A DNA stretch of 64,000 nt from CBDBKE01 sp965218055 (GTDB lineage Bacteria; Acidobacteriota; Terriglobia; JAJPHL01; JAPKYU01), in assembly GCA_965218055.1 (NCBI GenBank), contig CBDCKA010000001.1, positions 992,001 to 1,056,000 of the forward strand. Reading direction: 5' to 3'. Of the stretch, positions 42,481 to 52,392 are shown one piece after another (the first letter of the stretch is position 1; the number at the start of each line of letters is the position of its first letter). The notes under the pieces were generated by a model, which made no database searches, had not been told where the DNA came from, and saw only the letters and a program-made list of their open reading frames with translations. The position numbers and the translations under genes were made by a program.

Positions 42481-45365
42481 CGCCGCGCCGTGTGCCGGTT
42501 GCCACCTACCGGGTTCAGTTCAACCGCAGCTTCCGTTTTACCGACGCCCGTGATCTAGTTCCCTACCTTCATGAACTGGGCGTAACCGACCTGTATGCTT
42601 CGCCTTGCTTTCAAGCGCGCAAGGGCAGCTCGCACGGCTACGATGTGGCCGACCCGCTACGGATCAATTCCGAGCTCGGAACAGAGAGAGAATTCGACGA
42701 GCTGGTCGAGCGCCTCCAACATGACCACATGGGCCTGCTATTGGACATTGTCCCCAACCATATGGCCGCCAGCCCTGAGAATCCCTGGTGGATGGATGTG
42801 CTGGAAAATGGTCCCAGCTCCCCCTACGCTCCCTTCTTCGACATCGACTGGCACCCGGCCACCACCAAGGCCGCATTCCTGCAGGAGCACAAGGTCCTGT
42901 TTCCGGTACTGGGTGACACCTACGGCAACGTTCTGGAGAGCCAGCAACTGGCCCTCGAGCTCGACGAAAACGGCTTTCTTATCCGGTGCTACGGGATGCA
43001 CCTGCCCCTGGACCCGAAATCCTATCGGCCGATTCTCGAGCATTGCCTCAACCGCATGCGCCAGTCTGCTGTCCCACGCTCAGCAAGCATTCCAGAGCTC
43101 GCTGCCGTTGTCGAAGCCACCGACCGACTGCCCAGCTACACAACTGAAATCCCCCCAGAGATAGAAGCAAGACGGCTCGGCAAAGAGCAAATCCAGCAGC
43201 GGCTGTGGCGGCTATCCCTGGCCGATGTGGAATTCCGCAACTGCCTGAAGGAAACGTTGTGCTTTTTCAACGGCATCGCGGGAAAGCCGAGGAGCTTTGA
43301 TGCCCTGGATCGGCTTCTGAGCAACCAACCCTATCGGTTGGGGCATTGGAAGATTGCTGCTGAGGAGATCAACTATCGTCGCTTCTTTGATATCAACGAG
43401 CTGGTCGGATTGCAGGTCACCGACCCGCAAGTGTTCGACGCCAGACATGCACAAATCCTCCGACTCGTCAAAGAAGGTAAGGTGACGGGATTGCGGGTGG
43501 ATCACATTGACGGACTGTACGACCCCCTGAGCTATCTTCACCGGCTCCAAGATTCGGTAGCCGCATTGCTCGCTGAGCGCAGGGGGCGGCCCTTCTATGT
43601 GGTCGTGGAGAAAATTCTTGGCGGGGATGAAGCCCTTCCGGAGGAATGGCCCGTCAGCGGTACGACCGGCTACGACTTTCTCCACGCGGTCAACGGCGTC
43701 TTCCTAAATGCGCCCGGCCTCGAAGCGCTCGAAGCCACCTACGCGCGATTTACGGGAAGCCGGGCGCCGTTTGCCGACGTCTGCTACCAGCGGAAGAAGC
43801 TGGTGATGGAGCGGCTGTTTCAAGGTGAGGTCTCCTCGCTGACGCGCCAACTGGGAAAACTGGCGGCCCAGGATCGTAACGCCCGGGACCTGCTGTTGTC
43901 GGAACTCTCCCACGCGCTGGTGGAAACCACGGCCTGCCTGCCCGTCTACAGGACCTACATCCGCGACTTTCAGGTGCGTCCCAGCGACCGCGCCTACATC
44001 GAGCGCGCCCTGGAGGCGGCCCGCCAGCGAACCTCACCCGAACAAGTCAGTCCCTCTGCGTTCGACTTCTTCCAGCGCGTGGTGCTGCTCCATCCCCCCC
44101 ACTACCTGGAAAACCAGAAACAGGAATGGCTGAGTTTCGTGATGCGCTGGCAGCAGTTCACCACTCCGGTGATGGCCAAAGGCCTGGAGGACACTGCCTT
44201 CTACGTTCACAACAGCCTGGTTTCCTTGAACGATGTGGGCGGCGACCCGCTCCGACAGAAATTGCCCCTGGGCGCCGAAGCTCTCCACCGGCTCAACCAA
44301 CAACGGCAGGCCCGCTGGCCTCACACGCTCAACGCCACCTCCACCCACGACACCAAGCGCAGCGAAGATGTACGCGCCCGAATCAACGTCCTGGCGGAAC
44401 TGCCCGAGGAATGGGCTCGTTGTTTGCAGCGTTGGAGCCGATGGAACCAGGCAAAGAAACAAAAAGTGCGGGATAGCTTGGTGCCGGTGCCCAGTGAAGA
44501 GGTTCTGCTCTATCAGACAATGCTGGGTGTCTGGCCGCTCCAGCAGGACGAACTGCCGTCACTGAGAGAACGCCTGCAAGCTTACTTGCTCAAGGCAGCC
44601 CGCGAGGCCAAGCAACACACCAGTTGGACGCGCCCGAACACCGCGCACGAGGAGGCGCTGAGCTGTTTCGTCGAAGCTATCCTGGAAGAGCCACGCGCGA
44701 AACGCTTCCTCCGAGACTTCACCAGCGTGCAGAAACAAATTGCCCACTACGGCGCAGTCAACAGTCTGTCTGCGCTTCTGCTAAAGATCGCCTCGCCCGG
44801 CGTGCCCGACTTCCACCAGGGGACTGAGCTATGGAACTTCAGCCTCGTGGACCCGGACAACCGGCGCCCGGTAGAGTTCCAGGGGCGGACGCGGCTCCTG
44901 AACGAGCTGCAGCAGAAGGAAGCGTCCGGGCCTGTTTCTCTGGTGCGAGACCTGCTCGCTCACTGGCAGGACGGGCGCATTAAGCTCTACCTCACATGGA
45001 AAGCGCTGAACTTCCGCCGCACTCATCGGGAGTTGTTCAGTGAAGGTGATTATCTCCCGCTGGAGTGCACCGGCAAGGGCAAGAGCAACGTCTGCGCCTT
45101 TGCCCGCCGGTACGGCCAGGCCTGGGCAGTGGTGGCTGTGCCCCGGATGGTCACTCGGTTGGTGGAAGTCGGCCGGTTTCCGATCGGACAGGCGGTGTGG
45201 AGGGTGGGAGGACTCCGCCTGCCCAGCGACGCACCACAGCACTGGGTGAACGTTCTGACCGGAGAATCGGTAGAAGCCACGGCTGCGAGAAGGCAGAAGC
45301 TTCTCCGCCTCCACAGCCTGTTTCGGCATTTCCCGGTCGCATTGCTATCAGCCGGTCTTAACTAA
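42477..45365 (+). CDS. treY: Malto-oligosyltrehalose synthase, GH13
   Basis: Converts the reducing end of a maltodextrin into an alpha,alpha-1,1 linkage. 962 residues, within the long end of the TreY range. Begins PVATYRVQFNRSFRFTDARD as usual. The TreY-specific LLDIVPNHMAASPENPWWMD is present. Catalytic Asp342 in LRVDHIDGLYDP, Glu378 in VVEKILGGDEALP, Asp625 in TSTHDTKRSEDVRARI. ATG 42477 overlaps the preceding stop (ATGA). Last gene of the operon; the opposite-strand DUF1501 gene begins to converge 70 bp later. Confidence 0.95.
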   Translation: MTPRRVPVATYRVQFNRSFRFTDARDLVPYLHELGVTDLYASPCFQARKGSSHGYDVADPLRINSELGTEREFDELVERLQHDHMGLLLDIVPNHMAASPENPWWMDVLENGPSSPYAPFFDIDWHPATTKAAFLQEHKVLFPVLGDTYGNVLESQQLALELDENGFLIRCYGMHLPLDPKSYRPILEHCLNRMRQSAVPRSASIPELAAVVEATDRLPSYTTEIPPEIEARRLGKEQIQQRLWRLSLADVEFRNCLKETLCFFNGIAGKPRSFDALDRLLSNQPYRLGHWKIAAEEINYRRFFDINELVGLQVTDPQVFDARHAQILRLVKEGKVTGLRVDHIDGLYDPLSYLHRLQDSVAALLAERRGRPFYVVVEKILGGDEALPEEWPVSGTTGYDFLHAVNGVFLNAPGLEALEATYARFTGSRAPFADVCYQRKKLVMERLFQGEVSSLTRQLGKLAAQDRNARDLLLSELSHALVETTACLPVYRTYIRDFQVRPSDRAYIERALEAARQRTSPEQVSPSAFDFFQRVVLLHPPHYLENQKQEWLSFVMRWQQFTTPVMAKGLEDTAFYVHNSLVSLNDVGGDPLRQKLPLGAEALHRLNQQRQARWPHTLNATSTHDTKRSEDVRARINVLAELPEEWARCLQRWSRWNQAKKQKVRDSLVPVPSEEVLLYQTMLGVWPLQQDELPSLRERLQAYLLKAAREAKQHTSWTRPNTAHEEALSCFVEAILEEPRAKRFLRDFTSVQKQIAHYGAVNSLSALLLKIASPGVPDFHQGTELWNFSLVDPDNRRPVEFQGRTRLLNELQQKEASGPVSLVRDLLAHWQDGRIKLYLTWKALNFRRTHRELFSEGDYLPLECTGKGKSNVCAFARRYGQAWAVVAVPRMVTRLVEVGRFPIGQAVWRVGGLRLPSDAPQHWVNVLTGESVEATAARRQKLLRLHSLFRHFPVALLSAGLN

Positions 45366-45438
45366 GCGCTGAGACACGGCCGCCATGGTGATCGGACGGA
45401 GGCTGTGGGGGAGGGGGAAGCAACCGCGAGTTTTCGCA

Positions 45439-46905
45439 TCAGCTCAGAACACTTTTGACAACGTTCCCGTGCACGTCCGTAAGGCGGAAGTGCCGGCCCT
45501 GGTACTTGAAGGTAAGCCGAGTGTGGTCGATACCCAGGCAGTGCAAAATGGTGGCGTTCAGGTCGTGGACCTGGACAGGGTCGCGGGTGATGTTGTAGCA
45601 GTAGTCGTCAGTTTCCCCGTAGCTCATGCCCGGTTTGACTCCGCCGCCGGCCATCCAGATGGTAAAGCAGCGAGGATGGTGATCGCGGCCGTAATCGTCC
45701 TCGGTCAGCTTTCCCTGGCAGTAGACGGTTCGCCCGAATTCTCCGCCCCACACGACCAGCGTGTCCTCGAGCAGACCACGCTGTTTCAAATCCTGAATGA
45801 GCGCCGCAGAGGGTTGGTCCGTATCCCGGCATTGCCCGGGAAGCTGCTTCGGCAACTTATCGTGCTGGTCCCACCCTCTGTGAAACAGTTGAATAAAGCG
45901 GACGTCGCGTTCGGCCAGCCGCCGCGCCAGGAGGCAGTTCGCCGCAAACGTGCCTGGCTTTCTGGAATCGGGACCATACAGCTCGAAAATGTGATCGGGC
46001 TCCTTCGCTAGATCGGTCAGTTCCGGCACCGAAGTCTGCATCCGGTACGCGGTCTCGTACTGGGCAATGCGGGTGGCAATCTCTGGATCGGCAAATTCCT
46101 GCATCTTTAGCTGGTTCAGCTTGGCCAGATCGTCGAGGAATCGTCTGCGGCCCCGCTCGTTGAACCCGGGGGTGTTCGATAGATAAAGCACCGGGTCGCC
46201 CACCGACCGGAACTTGACCCCTTGGTGCTGGCTTGGAAGAAATCCACTGCCCCACAACCGGTCGTAGAGCGGCTGGCCGCCCGGCTTCCCCGTGCCTTGC
46301 GAAATCATCACCACGAAAGCGGGAAGGCTCTTGTTCTCACTGCCCAGACCATACGACAGCCAGGATCCAATGCTGGGCCGGCCCGCTAGCTGAAATCCGG
46401 TCTGGAAGAACGTGATGGCCGGGTCGTGATTGATTGCCTCGGTGTGCATCGACTTGATGAAGCACAACTGGTCTGCGACTTTCGCCGTATACGGCAGCAG
46501 TTCACTCAGCCAGGCGCCGGAGTCCCCGTGCTGCGCGAACTTGAACAGCGACGGAACCACCGGGAAGCTCGATTGCTTGGCCGTCATCCCGGTCAAGCGC
46601 TGCCCCATGCGGATCGAGCTAGGTAACTCGGTTGCCGCCATTTCCTCAAGCCGCGGCTTGTAGTCGAACAGCTCCATCTGCGAGGGGGCCCCCGACTGAA
46701 AGAGATAGATGATGCGCTTGGCTTTGGGCGCGAAGTGCGGAAGCCCGGGCAGTCCTGGGGCCGAAGCCTGCTCCGAGCCGCTGGCGCCCGCAAACATATC
46801 TTCATTGAGCAGGGTGGCCAACGCCGCCGTGCCAACCCCTGCACTGCTGAGACCGAAAAAGTGACGCCGCGTCAGCAACAGCTTCCTTTCCGTCTGTGGG
46901 TCCAT
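45439..46905 (-). CDS. DUF1501 family protein, Tat signal
   Basis: 488 residues. Twin-arginine start LLTRRHFFGLSSAGVGTAAL, then KRIIYLFQSGAPSQMELFDY, the central FHRGWDQHDKLPKQL, GEFGRTVYCQGKLTEDDYGR with DHHPRCFTIWMAGGGVKPG, and the C-terminal DVHGNVVKSVLS. It is the longer DUF1501 subtype that pairs with LamG-containing DUF1549 proteins, unlike the copy at 11650. It starts 3 bp after the DUF1549 stop, so is certainly cotranscribed. Enzymatic activity not known. Confidence 0.9.
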   Translation of the reverse strand: MDPQTERKLLLTRRHFFGLSSAGVGTAALATLLNEDMFAGASGSEQASAPGLPGLPHFAPKAKRIIYLFQSGAPSQMELFDYKPRLEEMAATELPSSIRMGQRLTGMTAKQSSFPVVPSLFKFAQHGDSGAWLSELLPYTAKVADQLCFIKSMHTEAINHDPAITFFQTGFQLAGRPSIGSWLSYGLGSENKSLPAFVVMISQGTGKPGGQPLYDRLWGSGFLPSQHQGVKFRSVGDPVLYLSNTPGFNERGRRRFLDDLAKLNQLKMQEFADPEIATRIAQYETAYRMQTSVPELTDLAKEPDHIFELYGPDSRKPGTFAANCLLARRLAERDVRFIQLFHRGWDQHDKLPKQLPGQCRDTDQPSAALIQDLKQRGLLEDTLVVWGGEFGRTVYCQGKLTEDDYGRDHHPRCFTIWMAGGGVKPGMSYGETDDYCYNITRDPVQVHDLNATILHCLGIDHTRLTFKYQGRHFRLTDVHGNVVKSVLS

Positions 46906-46908
46906 GAA

Positions 46909-49900
46909 TTACTCCTTGGTGACTGTTTCATCCAGGTTGAGAATCAGGCTGGCGACCGCAGTATAAGCGGCCAGCTCGATGACGTCGAGCTTTGCATTGC
47001 GCGGTGATTCTCCCTGGCTGACGAATCTCAGCGCCGCTTCGCGATAGGCCCGGTAGTTTTCCAGGTAGTAATGGAAGCTGCGCAGCAGGATTCCGCTCTC
47101 TTCTGGCTTGGGCCAACGGGCAGTGGCCAGCCGGAACGCAAAGCGGATGCGTTCCTCCGGGCCCTGGCCGCCTTCGGTCATCAATCGCTGCGCCAGCACC
47201 CGGGACGCCTCCATATAGGTGACGTCGTTCATCAGGTTCAACGCCTGCAGCGGAGTGTTGGTTCTTGTCTGGCGGACACTGCAGGCCTCGCGCCCAGCCG
47301 AATCGAAGATCATCATTGCCGGCGGCGGCACCGTTCTTTTCCAATAGGTGTAGAGGCTGCGGCGGTAAAGGCTTTCGCCACGGTCCTGCCGGTAGCCTTT
47401 TTCTTCATTTCCCGGTTCGAATCCGACCGTCAATTCCTTCCACAGACCTGCCGGCTGATAGGGTTTCACTGATGGCCCGCCGGTCTTTTCCACCAGCAGG
47501 CCAGAGATCGCCAGCGCCTGATCGCGAACGGTTTCCGCCGGCAACCGGAGGCGTGGACCCCGGGCGAGCAGACGATTCTCAGGATCCTTTCGCAGCACCT
47601 CCGGCGTGGCTTTCGACGATTGTCGGTAGGTCGCGCTGGTCACGATCGTTTTCTGCAGTGCCTTCACGTCCCAGCCGCTCCGGACGAACTCAGTGGCCAG
47701 CCAGTCGAGCAGCTCCGGATGGGCGGGCCGTTCGCCCTGGGAGCCGAAATCCTCTGCCGTCTTCACCAGACCGACGCCGAAATACGTTTGCCAGAAGCGA
47801 TTCACACTCACCCGGGCCGTCAACGGATTTGAGGGGTCCACCAGCCACTTGGCGAAGCCGAGTCGGTTATTGGAAGCCCCGGCGGGCAGCGGCGGGAGGA
47901 CCGCCGGTGGGCCTGGAGAAACCGGTTCTCCGGGCCGGTTGTAGGCGCCCCGAATCAGAAGGAAGGTATCGCGCGGCGTTTCGCGCTCCTGCATGACCAT
48001 CACGGTCGGGATGCTGTCCACATACCGTTCTGTTTGCGCGTGGAGATTCTTGACCAGCTTCCAGGCCTGTTGCACGTGTCCCGGAGCGTACCGTTGGAGG
48101 AAATAGGACTCGATCTTGCCGGCTTGCGCGCTGGTTCTGTTCTCCGGCGCAATCGCGGCAATCTCGTTGATCAGCGTGGAATTGGCCAGCACCGCCGCCT
48201 GCTTGGCCGGCAGGGCAAAGTTGTAAATGTGCGCCTCATCAATGTGGCCGCGGAAGCGGTTTTCCGGACCGCCGCCACCCCCAACGCGGAGATGCTCTTT
48301 GACCGCGAACGACTGGTTGAGGTCGTCGAGCAAGATCTTCAGCTCCTGAGGCTCGCCATTCACGAAGAGGCGAATGCCTTTCGCCTGCCTGGATCCGTCG
48401 TAGGTCATCAGGACGTGGTGCCACTGCTGGAGCGCCAGGGCGCCTTCGGCCTCTACGCGCACCGCATCGTCGAGCCAGCGCACGACAAGGTTCGCCTGTA
48501 CTTTTCCATCCTTCAAATAAAGGCCGAAGCCCGCGCCTTCCGGGACTTCCTGGGTTCGGGTCATGATCGCGCCGCTGGGGGCCGTCGGGTAGATCCAGGC
48601 CGCCAGGGTGAATCGGTCGTAGAAGCCGAAGTTGGCAGTGTCGCCCGCATCCAGGAAGCCCTCTCCGTCAAAACTGGCTGCCTGGCCGAGCGCGCCGGAT
48701 ACGAATTTCGGTTCTCCACCGCTCCATTGGTCGTTCGCCAGTGCTCCATCCAGCGGGAAGCGCGCCACCAAGCCGGCTGGGTTCGACCAGTGGACGGGCC
48801 GGGAGGCGTCGAGCGACTTTTCCCACTTTCGTTGCGCTTCCTGCAATTCGGGCTGGAGCCGGGCAAACTGGCTCTCGGCCGCTGCCAGTTTCGCCTCCAG
48901 CTCTCGAAGCCGGGACTGCTGCGCGGCGGTGGGCGCTTTGATGAAGGGAGGAGAGTTGCCGTACTTGAGGGCCCTGCCTCTCTCGGGCACGTTGTTGAAG
49001 TAGGCGAAAACCTGGTAGAACTCCTTCTGCGTGAGCGGGTCGTATTTGTGGTCGTGACACCGCGCGCAGCCCAGGGTCAATCCCAGCCACACACTGGCCG
49101 TGGTTTCCACCCGGTCAACCACGTATTCCACCGCATATTCCTCCGGAATGATGCCACCTTCCCCGTTGCCCCGGTGATTGCGGTTGAATCCCGTGGCGAT
49201 CTTCTGAGCGAGGGTTGCGTTGGGCAGCATGTCGCCTGCGATCTGCTCGATGGTGAACTGATCAAAGGGCATGTTCTGGTTGAACGCGTCGATGACCCAA
49301 TCCCGCCAGCGCCACATGCTGCGCTCGCCGTCCGACTGGTAGCCGTTGGTGTCGGCATAGCGCGCCGCGTCAAGCCACCGCACTGCCATCTGTTCCCCGT
49401 AGCGCGGAGACGCAAGAAGGCGATCGACGACCTTCTCATAAGCGTCGGGTGCTGTGTCGTTCAGGAAGGCGTCGATCTCTCCCGGGGTAGGGGGAAGGCC
49501 GGTCAGGTCCAGCGACACCCGCCGGAGGAGCGTGGCCCGATCCGCCGCAGGCAAAGGAGGAAACCCCTCCCGCTCTAGCCGTTCGAGAACGAAGAAGTCG
49601 AGGCCGTTGCGGGGCCAGTTCCGGTTGCTGACCTTGGGAAGCTCCGGCCTTCTCGGAGGAATCAGCGACCAGTGCTTCTGCCATTTGGCACCTTGCCCAA
49701 TCCAGCGGCGGATCAGGTCGATCTCCCGGTCCGTGAGGTTCGTGCCGGAATACACGGGGGGCATCCTGACGGCTGCCTCCGCTGAGGTGATGCGCCGGAC
49801 GATCTCGCTCCGGGAAGGATCTCCCGGCACAATGGCAAAACGCCCGCCCAGGTCTTGCTTTGCTCCGTCTTCGGTGTCGAAGCGCAGCTTGCTCAGCTGA

Positions 49901-50115
49901 TTCTTCGAATCCGGCCCGTGGCAGGTGAAGCACTTGTCGGAGAAGATGGGTAAGATGTCGCGGTTGAACTCAGCAACCTCCAAGTTTGGCTCGGAACTCG
50001 CCTCGGTCTGAGCAGCCGCCTTCAGCCCAGACAGGACCAGCCAACTTGCCACAGTGCAGACAGCGATGCGGCCGGTCCAACAGCCCAGGTTCTTCAGTGT
50101 CACTTTCGAAGACAT
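46909..50115 (-). CDS. DUF1549/DUF1553 protein with PSCyt1 and LamG domains
   Basis: 1068 residues, exported. Signal about 10-35 (GRIAVCTVASWLVLSGLKAA); planctomycete-type cytochrome C domain with CFTCHGPDSKN (heme CxxCH near residue 62); DUF1549 (RRVSLDLTGLPPTPGEIDAF ... GEQMAVRWLDAARYADTNGY); a second CxxCH-like CARCHDHKYDPLTQKEFYQV; a coiled stretch (LRELEAKLAAAESQFARLQP); a LamG/concanavalin domain about 440-625 (FYDRFTLAAWIYPTAPSGAI); DUF1553 (VSVNRFWQTYFGVGLVKTAE ... IVTSATYRQSSKATPEVLRK). Operon with the DUF1501 gene 3 bp downstream. The LamG domain suggests binding to a polysaccharide; that is inference. Confidence 0.9.
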   Translation of the reverse strand: MSSKVTLKNLGCWTGRIAVCTVASWLVLSGLKAAAQTEASSEPNLEVAEFNRDILPIFSDKCFTCHGPDSKNQLSKLRFDTEDGAKQDLGGRFAIVPGDPSRSEIVRRITSAEAAVRMPPVYSGTNLTDREIDLIRRWIGQGAKWQKHWSLIPPRRPELPKVSNRNWPRNGLDFFVLERLEREGFPPLPAADRATLLRRVSLDLTGLPPTPGEIDAFLNDTAPDAYEKVVDRLLASPRYGEQMAVRWLDAARYADTNGYQSDGERSMWRWRDWVIDAFNQNMPFDQFTIEQIAGDMLPNATLAQKIATGFNRNHRGNGEGGIIPEEYAVEYVVDRVETTASVWLGLTLGCARCHDHKYDPLTQKEFYQVFAYFNNVPERGRALKYGNSPPFIKAPTAAQQSRLRELEAKLAAAESQFARLQPELQEAQRKWEKSLDASRPVHWSNPAGLVARFPLDGALANDQWSGGEPKFVSGALGQAASFDGEGFLDAGDTANFGFYDRFTLAAWIYPTAPSGAIMTRTQEVPEGAGFGLYLKDGKVQANLVVRWLDDAVRVEAEGALALQQWHHVLMTYDGSRQAKGIRLFVNGEPQELKILLDDLNQSFAVKEHLRVGGGGGPENRFRGHIDEAHIYNFALPAKQAAVLANSTLINEIAAIAPENRTSAQAGKIESYFLQRYAPGHVQQAWKLVKNLHAQTERYVDSIPTVMVMQERETPRDTFLLIRGAYNRPGEPVSPGPPAVLPPLPAGASNNRLGFAKWLVDPSNPLTARVSVNRFWQTYFGVGLVKTAEDFGSQGERPAHPELLDWLATEFVRSGWDVKALQKTIVTSATYRQSSKATPEVLRKDPENRLLARGPRLRLPAETVRDQALAISGLLVEKTGGPSVKPYQPAGLWKELTVGFEPGNEEKGYRQDRGESLYRRSLYTYWKRTVPPPAMMIFDSAGREACSVRQTRTNTPLQALNLMNDVTYMEASRVLAQRLMTEGGQGPEERIRFAFRLATARWPKPEESGILLRSFHYYLENYRAYREAALRFVSQGESPRNAKLDVIELAAYTAVASLILNLDETVTKE

Positions 50116-51060
50116 ATGCCGGCACCGCCTGTGCCTTGGTACTATTCTAACCGGAACCCCGGCAGCATGCGCCAGCCACCGACTGTCGCGGTTCAGCTGG
50201 GTATCCCAGCTCCGTAGAGGACACCCATAACGGCTCTAGCTTCCCGACAATGTGGTAGCCCCGCGTCTGGCCAATCATGGGCCAATCATAGGGAAGGAGA
50301 GCCCCCTGTGATGAGGCCATGCTACGCCGCATCCGCAGCCAAGTCAACGCCAAAGCCTACTCAGAAAGTTCATCTAGAGGAGAAGAGATTGGATGCGGGG
50401 GTCTCTTCGCTCGGTTCCAGGCTTGCAGGAAATTCTCAGAAACGCGATGCAGTGAGTCTTACATCGAGCGCCGGATTCTTCTGGCCGGCCGCATCCGCCA
50501 CTCCAAGCCTGCAGATGATCGTGCCGCCTGCCGCGCTCGTGGAGTCCAACTGGCCGCCCAGCGCTGCCGCCGTTGACAACCCCAGCCGCCACGGCCTACA
50601 CTCTGCGCGCCTCTACACTGCTCCGCGCCAATAAGCGGAGGGACTCACCCCGCCGCTAACCTAATATCCCCTGGGGGCGTAGCCCTGCTCAGATGGTGGA
50701 GAACCGCCGCCAGCCTTCCCTGGTGCTCCCCTCCCCGGCGCGCGCCTTCTAGCCCAAAGGTACCAAGCAAAATGTAACTGTCGTTCTATTGGCCGAAGTG
50801 CCCGCCTGCGTTTAACTGAACCTCGTTATGAACGCTACAAGGACCCAGGCTATGGCCGCGTTGTTCTGCGCGCTGGTTGCTGCACAGAAGACCCGCAGAC
50901 CCCTCCGGGAGTTTCTACGGATTCTCCCAATGGGGCGCGCGATCAAGTCCATGGCACTGAAGTCTGCGCCAATGAGGTTTACGCAATGAGCCAAACGAAC
51001 CCAATGCCGAGTTTGAATCCCCCGCCGGCCACCGAGGCCGGTCTAGCTAGAGGAGCAGCC
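50116..51060. other. Long intergenic region without a recognised gene
   Basis: About 0.9 kb with only short Ala/Arg/Pro-rich frames on both strands. A small direct repeat (GGCCAATCATGGGCCAATCATAGG, two GCCAATCAT units near 50268-50290) is present. A 60-codon minus frame at 50812-50994 has no recognisable content. The region must contain the divergent promoters of the DUF1549-DUF1501 operon and of the GGDEF gene. Confidence 0.4.
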
Positions 51061-52392
51061 ATGAACCTAAACACTTCTGATGTGATGACCCTGCCGAACC
51101 CTTACCCGGTCCCAGAGGAGGCTTTCGCCGAGTTTGACGCCCAGCCCATGGTGGCCGGAGACGGGCTGCCGGAATTGGAGGAGCAATTGTCCCCTCAGGA
51201 TGCCATTGCCGGCCTGTCGGCGATTCAGGACAGGTTACAGCAACTGGAACGGAAAGATTGGCGGCTCTGGACAGCGGCCGTCGCGGTGCTGCTGTCAATG
51301 GGGATCGTGTTTGCTCTTCCCCTGGCGCCTCTCTGGACACAGCTTTCCATAGCGCTGCTGTTCAGCGCCTATGCTGTTGCCCAGCAGATGGTGACCAAAC
51401 GAATCCGGGCTGAGCTGTCCCGCCAGATTGACTCCATGTTGCTGTCCCGGCAGGTTGACTCAGTCCTCAACCTGCGATTCCGCACGGAGGATTTCCATCA
51501 GATGGCAATGCTGGACCCCGTCACCGGACTGTACAACCGCCGTTTCGTCGAGGAACACTTATCCGGCGAGCTGGCCCGTTCCAACGGGGACGACCGTTCA
51601 CTCACCGTGGCGGCTCTCCATTTGAAAGACTTCAATCAGATGACCGGCTCCTATGGACGCGAGGCCGGCGACCTAGTGCTCAAGTATTTTGGCGCGGAAC
51701 TCAGGAAGGCGATCCGAAGCTCGGATATTGCCGCGCGCACAGGCCAGGATGAGTTCATGGTGGTGTTCCCCGAAGGCAGCCCCGAGCAGGTGCCGGCCAC
51801 GCTTCTCCGCCTGGCGGATCTGGAAGTGGAGTTTCGTGGGGAAAAGATTCCAGTCGGCTTTGCCGCAGGATTGACCGCTTATCAACTTGGCGACTCCCCT
51901 GGTCAGCTTCTGGATCGCGCCGAGCAGGCGGTTCTGGCCGACAGGCCAACCGGCCAGGCCGAACCGGAGATCCTCGAGGCCCCAAGCGCAGTTTCTCTCG
52001 TTGCAGAAGATGGAGTCGCTGAGGCGCTTCTCGTGCAGGGTAACGCACGACCTGAACAAGCTGCTGACGCCGGTCAAGCCGAGCAGACGGTTCTGGCCTA
52101 CAAGCCAACCGGCCAGACCGAACTGGAGATCCTCGAGCTCCAAAGCGCAGGCTCTCTCGCTGCAGAAGATGGAGTCGCTGAGGAGCTTAGCATCCAAGGT
52201 GACCCACAACCTGAACAAGCTGCTGACGCCGGTCAAAGGGTACGCCGGCCTGGTGCTAGAGCGGCTAAGCCGGGCCGACCCGCTACGCGGCGACGCCGGA
52301 CAGTTCCTGCGGCCGCTCCGGTAGGTGAATTCGCTGCTCTGGCGGTCGCTGGTCTCAAGCCGGGGCCAACCGCTGAACCCCAAGGTGATTGA
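51061..52392 (+). CDS. GGDEF-domain membrane protein with degenerate active site and frameshifted kinase-like tail
   Basis: From ATG 51061 (AGGAG five bases upstream; ATG 50986 also in frame) about 443 residues: a cytoplasmic stretch, two membrane segments (LWTAAVAVLLSMGIVFALPL, SIALLFSAYAVAQQM), then a GGDEF domain (MLDPVTGLYNRRFVEEHLSG ... DFNQMTGSYGREAGDLVLK). The signature reads TGQDEF instead of GGDEF, so diguanylate cyclase activity is doubtful. After residue ~315 the sequence is Ala/Glu-rich low complexity, while another frame encodes histidine-kinase dimerisation-like sequence (LQKMESLRSLASKVTHNLNK). A frameshift therefore seems to have replaced the real C-terminus. A related intact protein would be GGDEF-HisKA-ATPase; the ATPase part is absent. 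Confidence 0.65.
   Translation: MNLNTSDVMTLPNPYPVPEEAFAEFDAQPMVAGDGLPELEEQLSPQDAIAGLSAIQDRLQQLERKDWRLWTAAVAVLLSMGIVFALPLAPLWTQLSIALLFSAYAVAQQMVTKRIRAELSRQIDSMLLSRQVDSVLNLRFRTEDFHQMAMLDPVTGLYNRRFVEEHLSGELARSNGDDRSLTVAALHLKDFNQMTGSYGREAGDLVLKYFGAELRKAIRSSDIAARTGQDEFMVVFPEGSPEQVPATLLRLADLEVEFRGEKIPVGFAAGLTAYQLGDSPGQLLDRAEQAVLADRPTGQAEPEILEAPSAVSLVAEDGVAEALLVQGNARPEQAADAGQAEQTVLAYKPTGQTELEILELQSAGSLAAEDGVAEELSIQGDPQPEQAADAGQRVRRPGARAAKPGRPATRRRRTVPAAAPVGEFAALAVAGLKPGPTAEPQGD
51922..52239 (+). repeat. 159-bp tandem duplication inside the GGDEF gene
   Basis: Unit 51922-52080 is repeated as 52081-52239, head to tail, with roughly 15 percent divergence. Examples are GAGCAGGCGGTTCTGG against GAGCAGACGGTTCTGG, and AACAAGCTGCTGACGCCGGT in both. 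159 is 53 codons, so the frame is kept. Each unit encodes, in the alternative frame, a HisKA-like LSLQKMESL...VTHxLNKLLTPVK. Confidence 0.8.

Noticed and set aside
48034..49578. 514-codon plus-strand open frame
   Set aside because: Lies wholly antisense to the DUF1549/DUF1553 gene, Arg/Gly/Val-rich, no start context or domain; a shadow of the high-GC coding frame.
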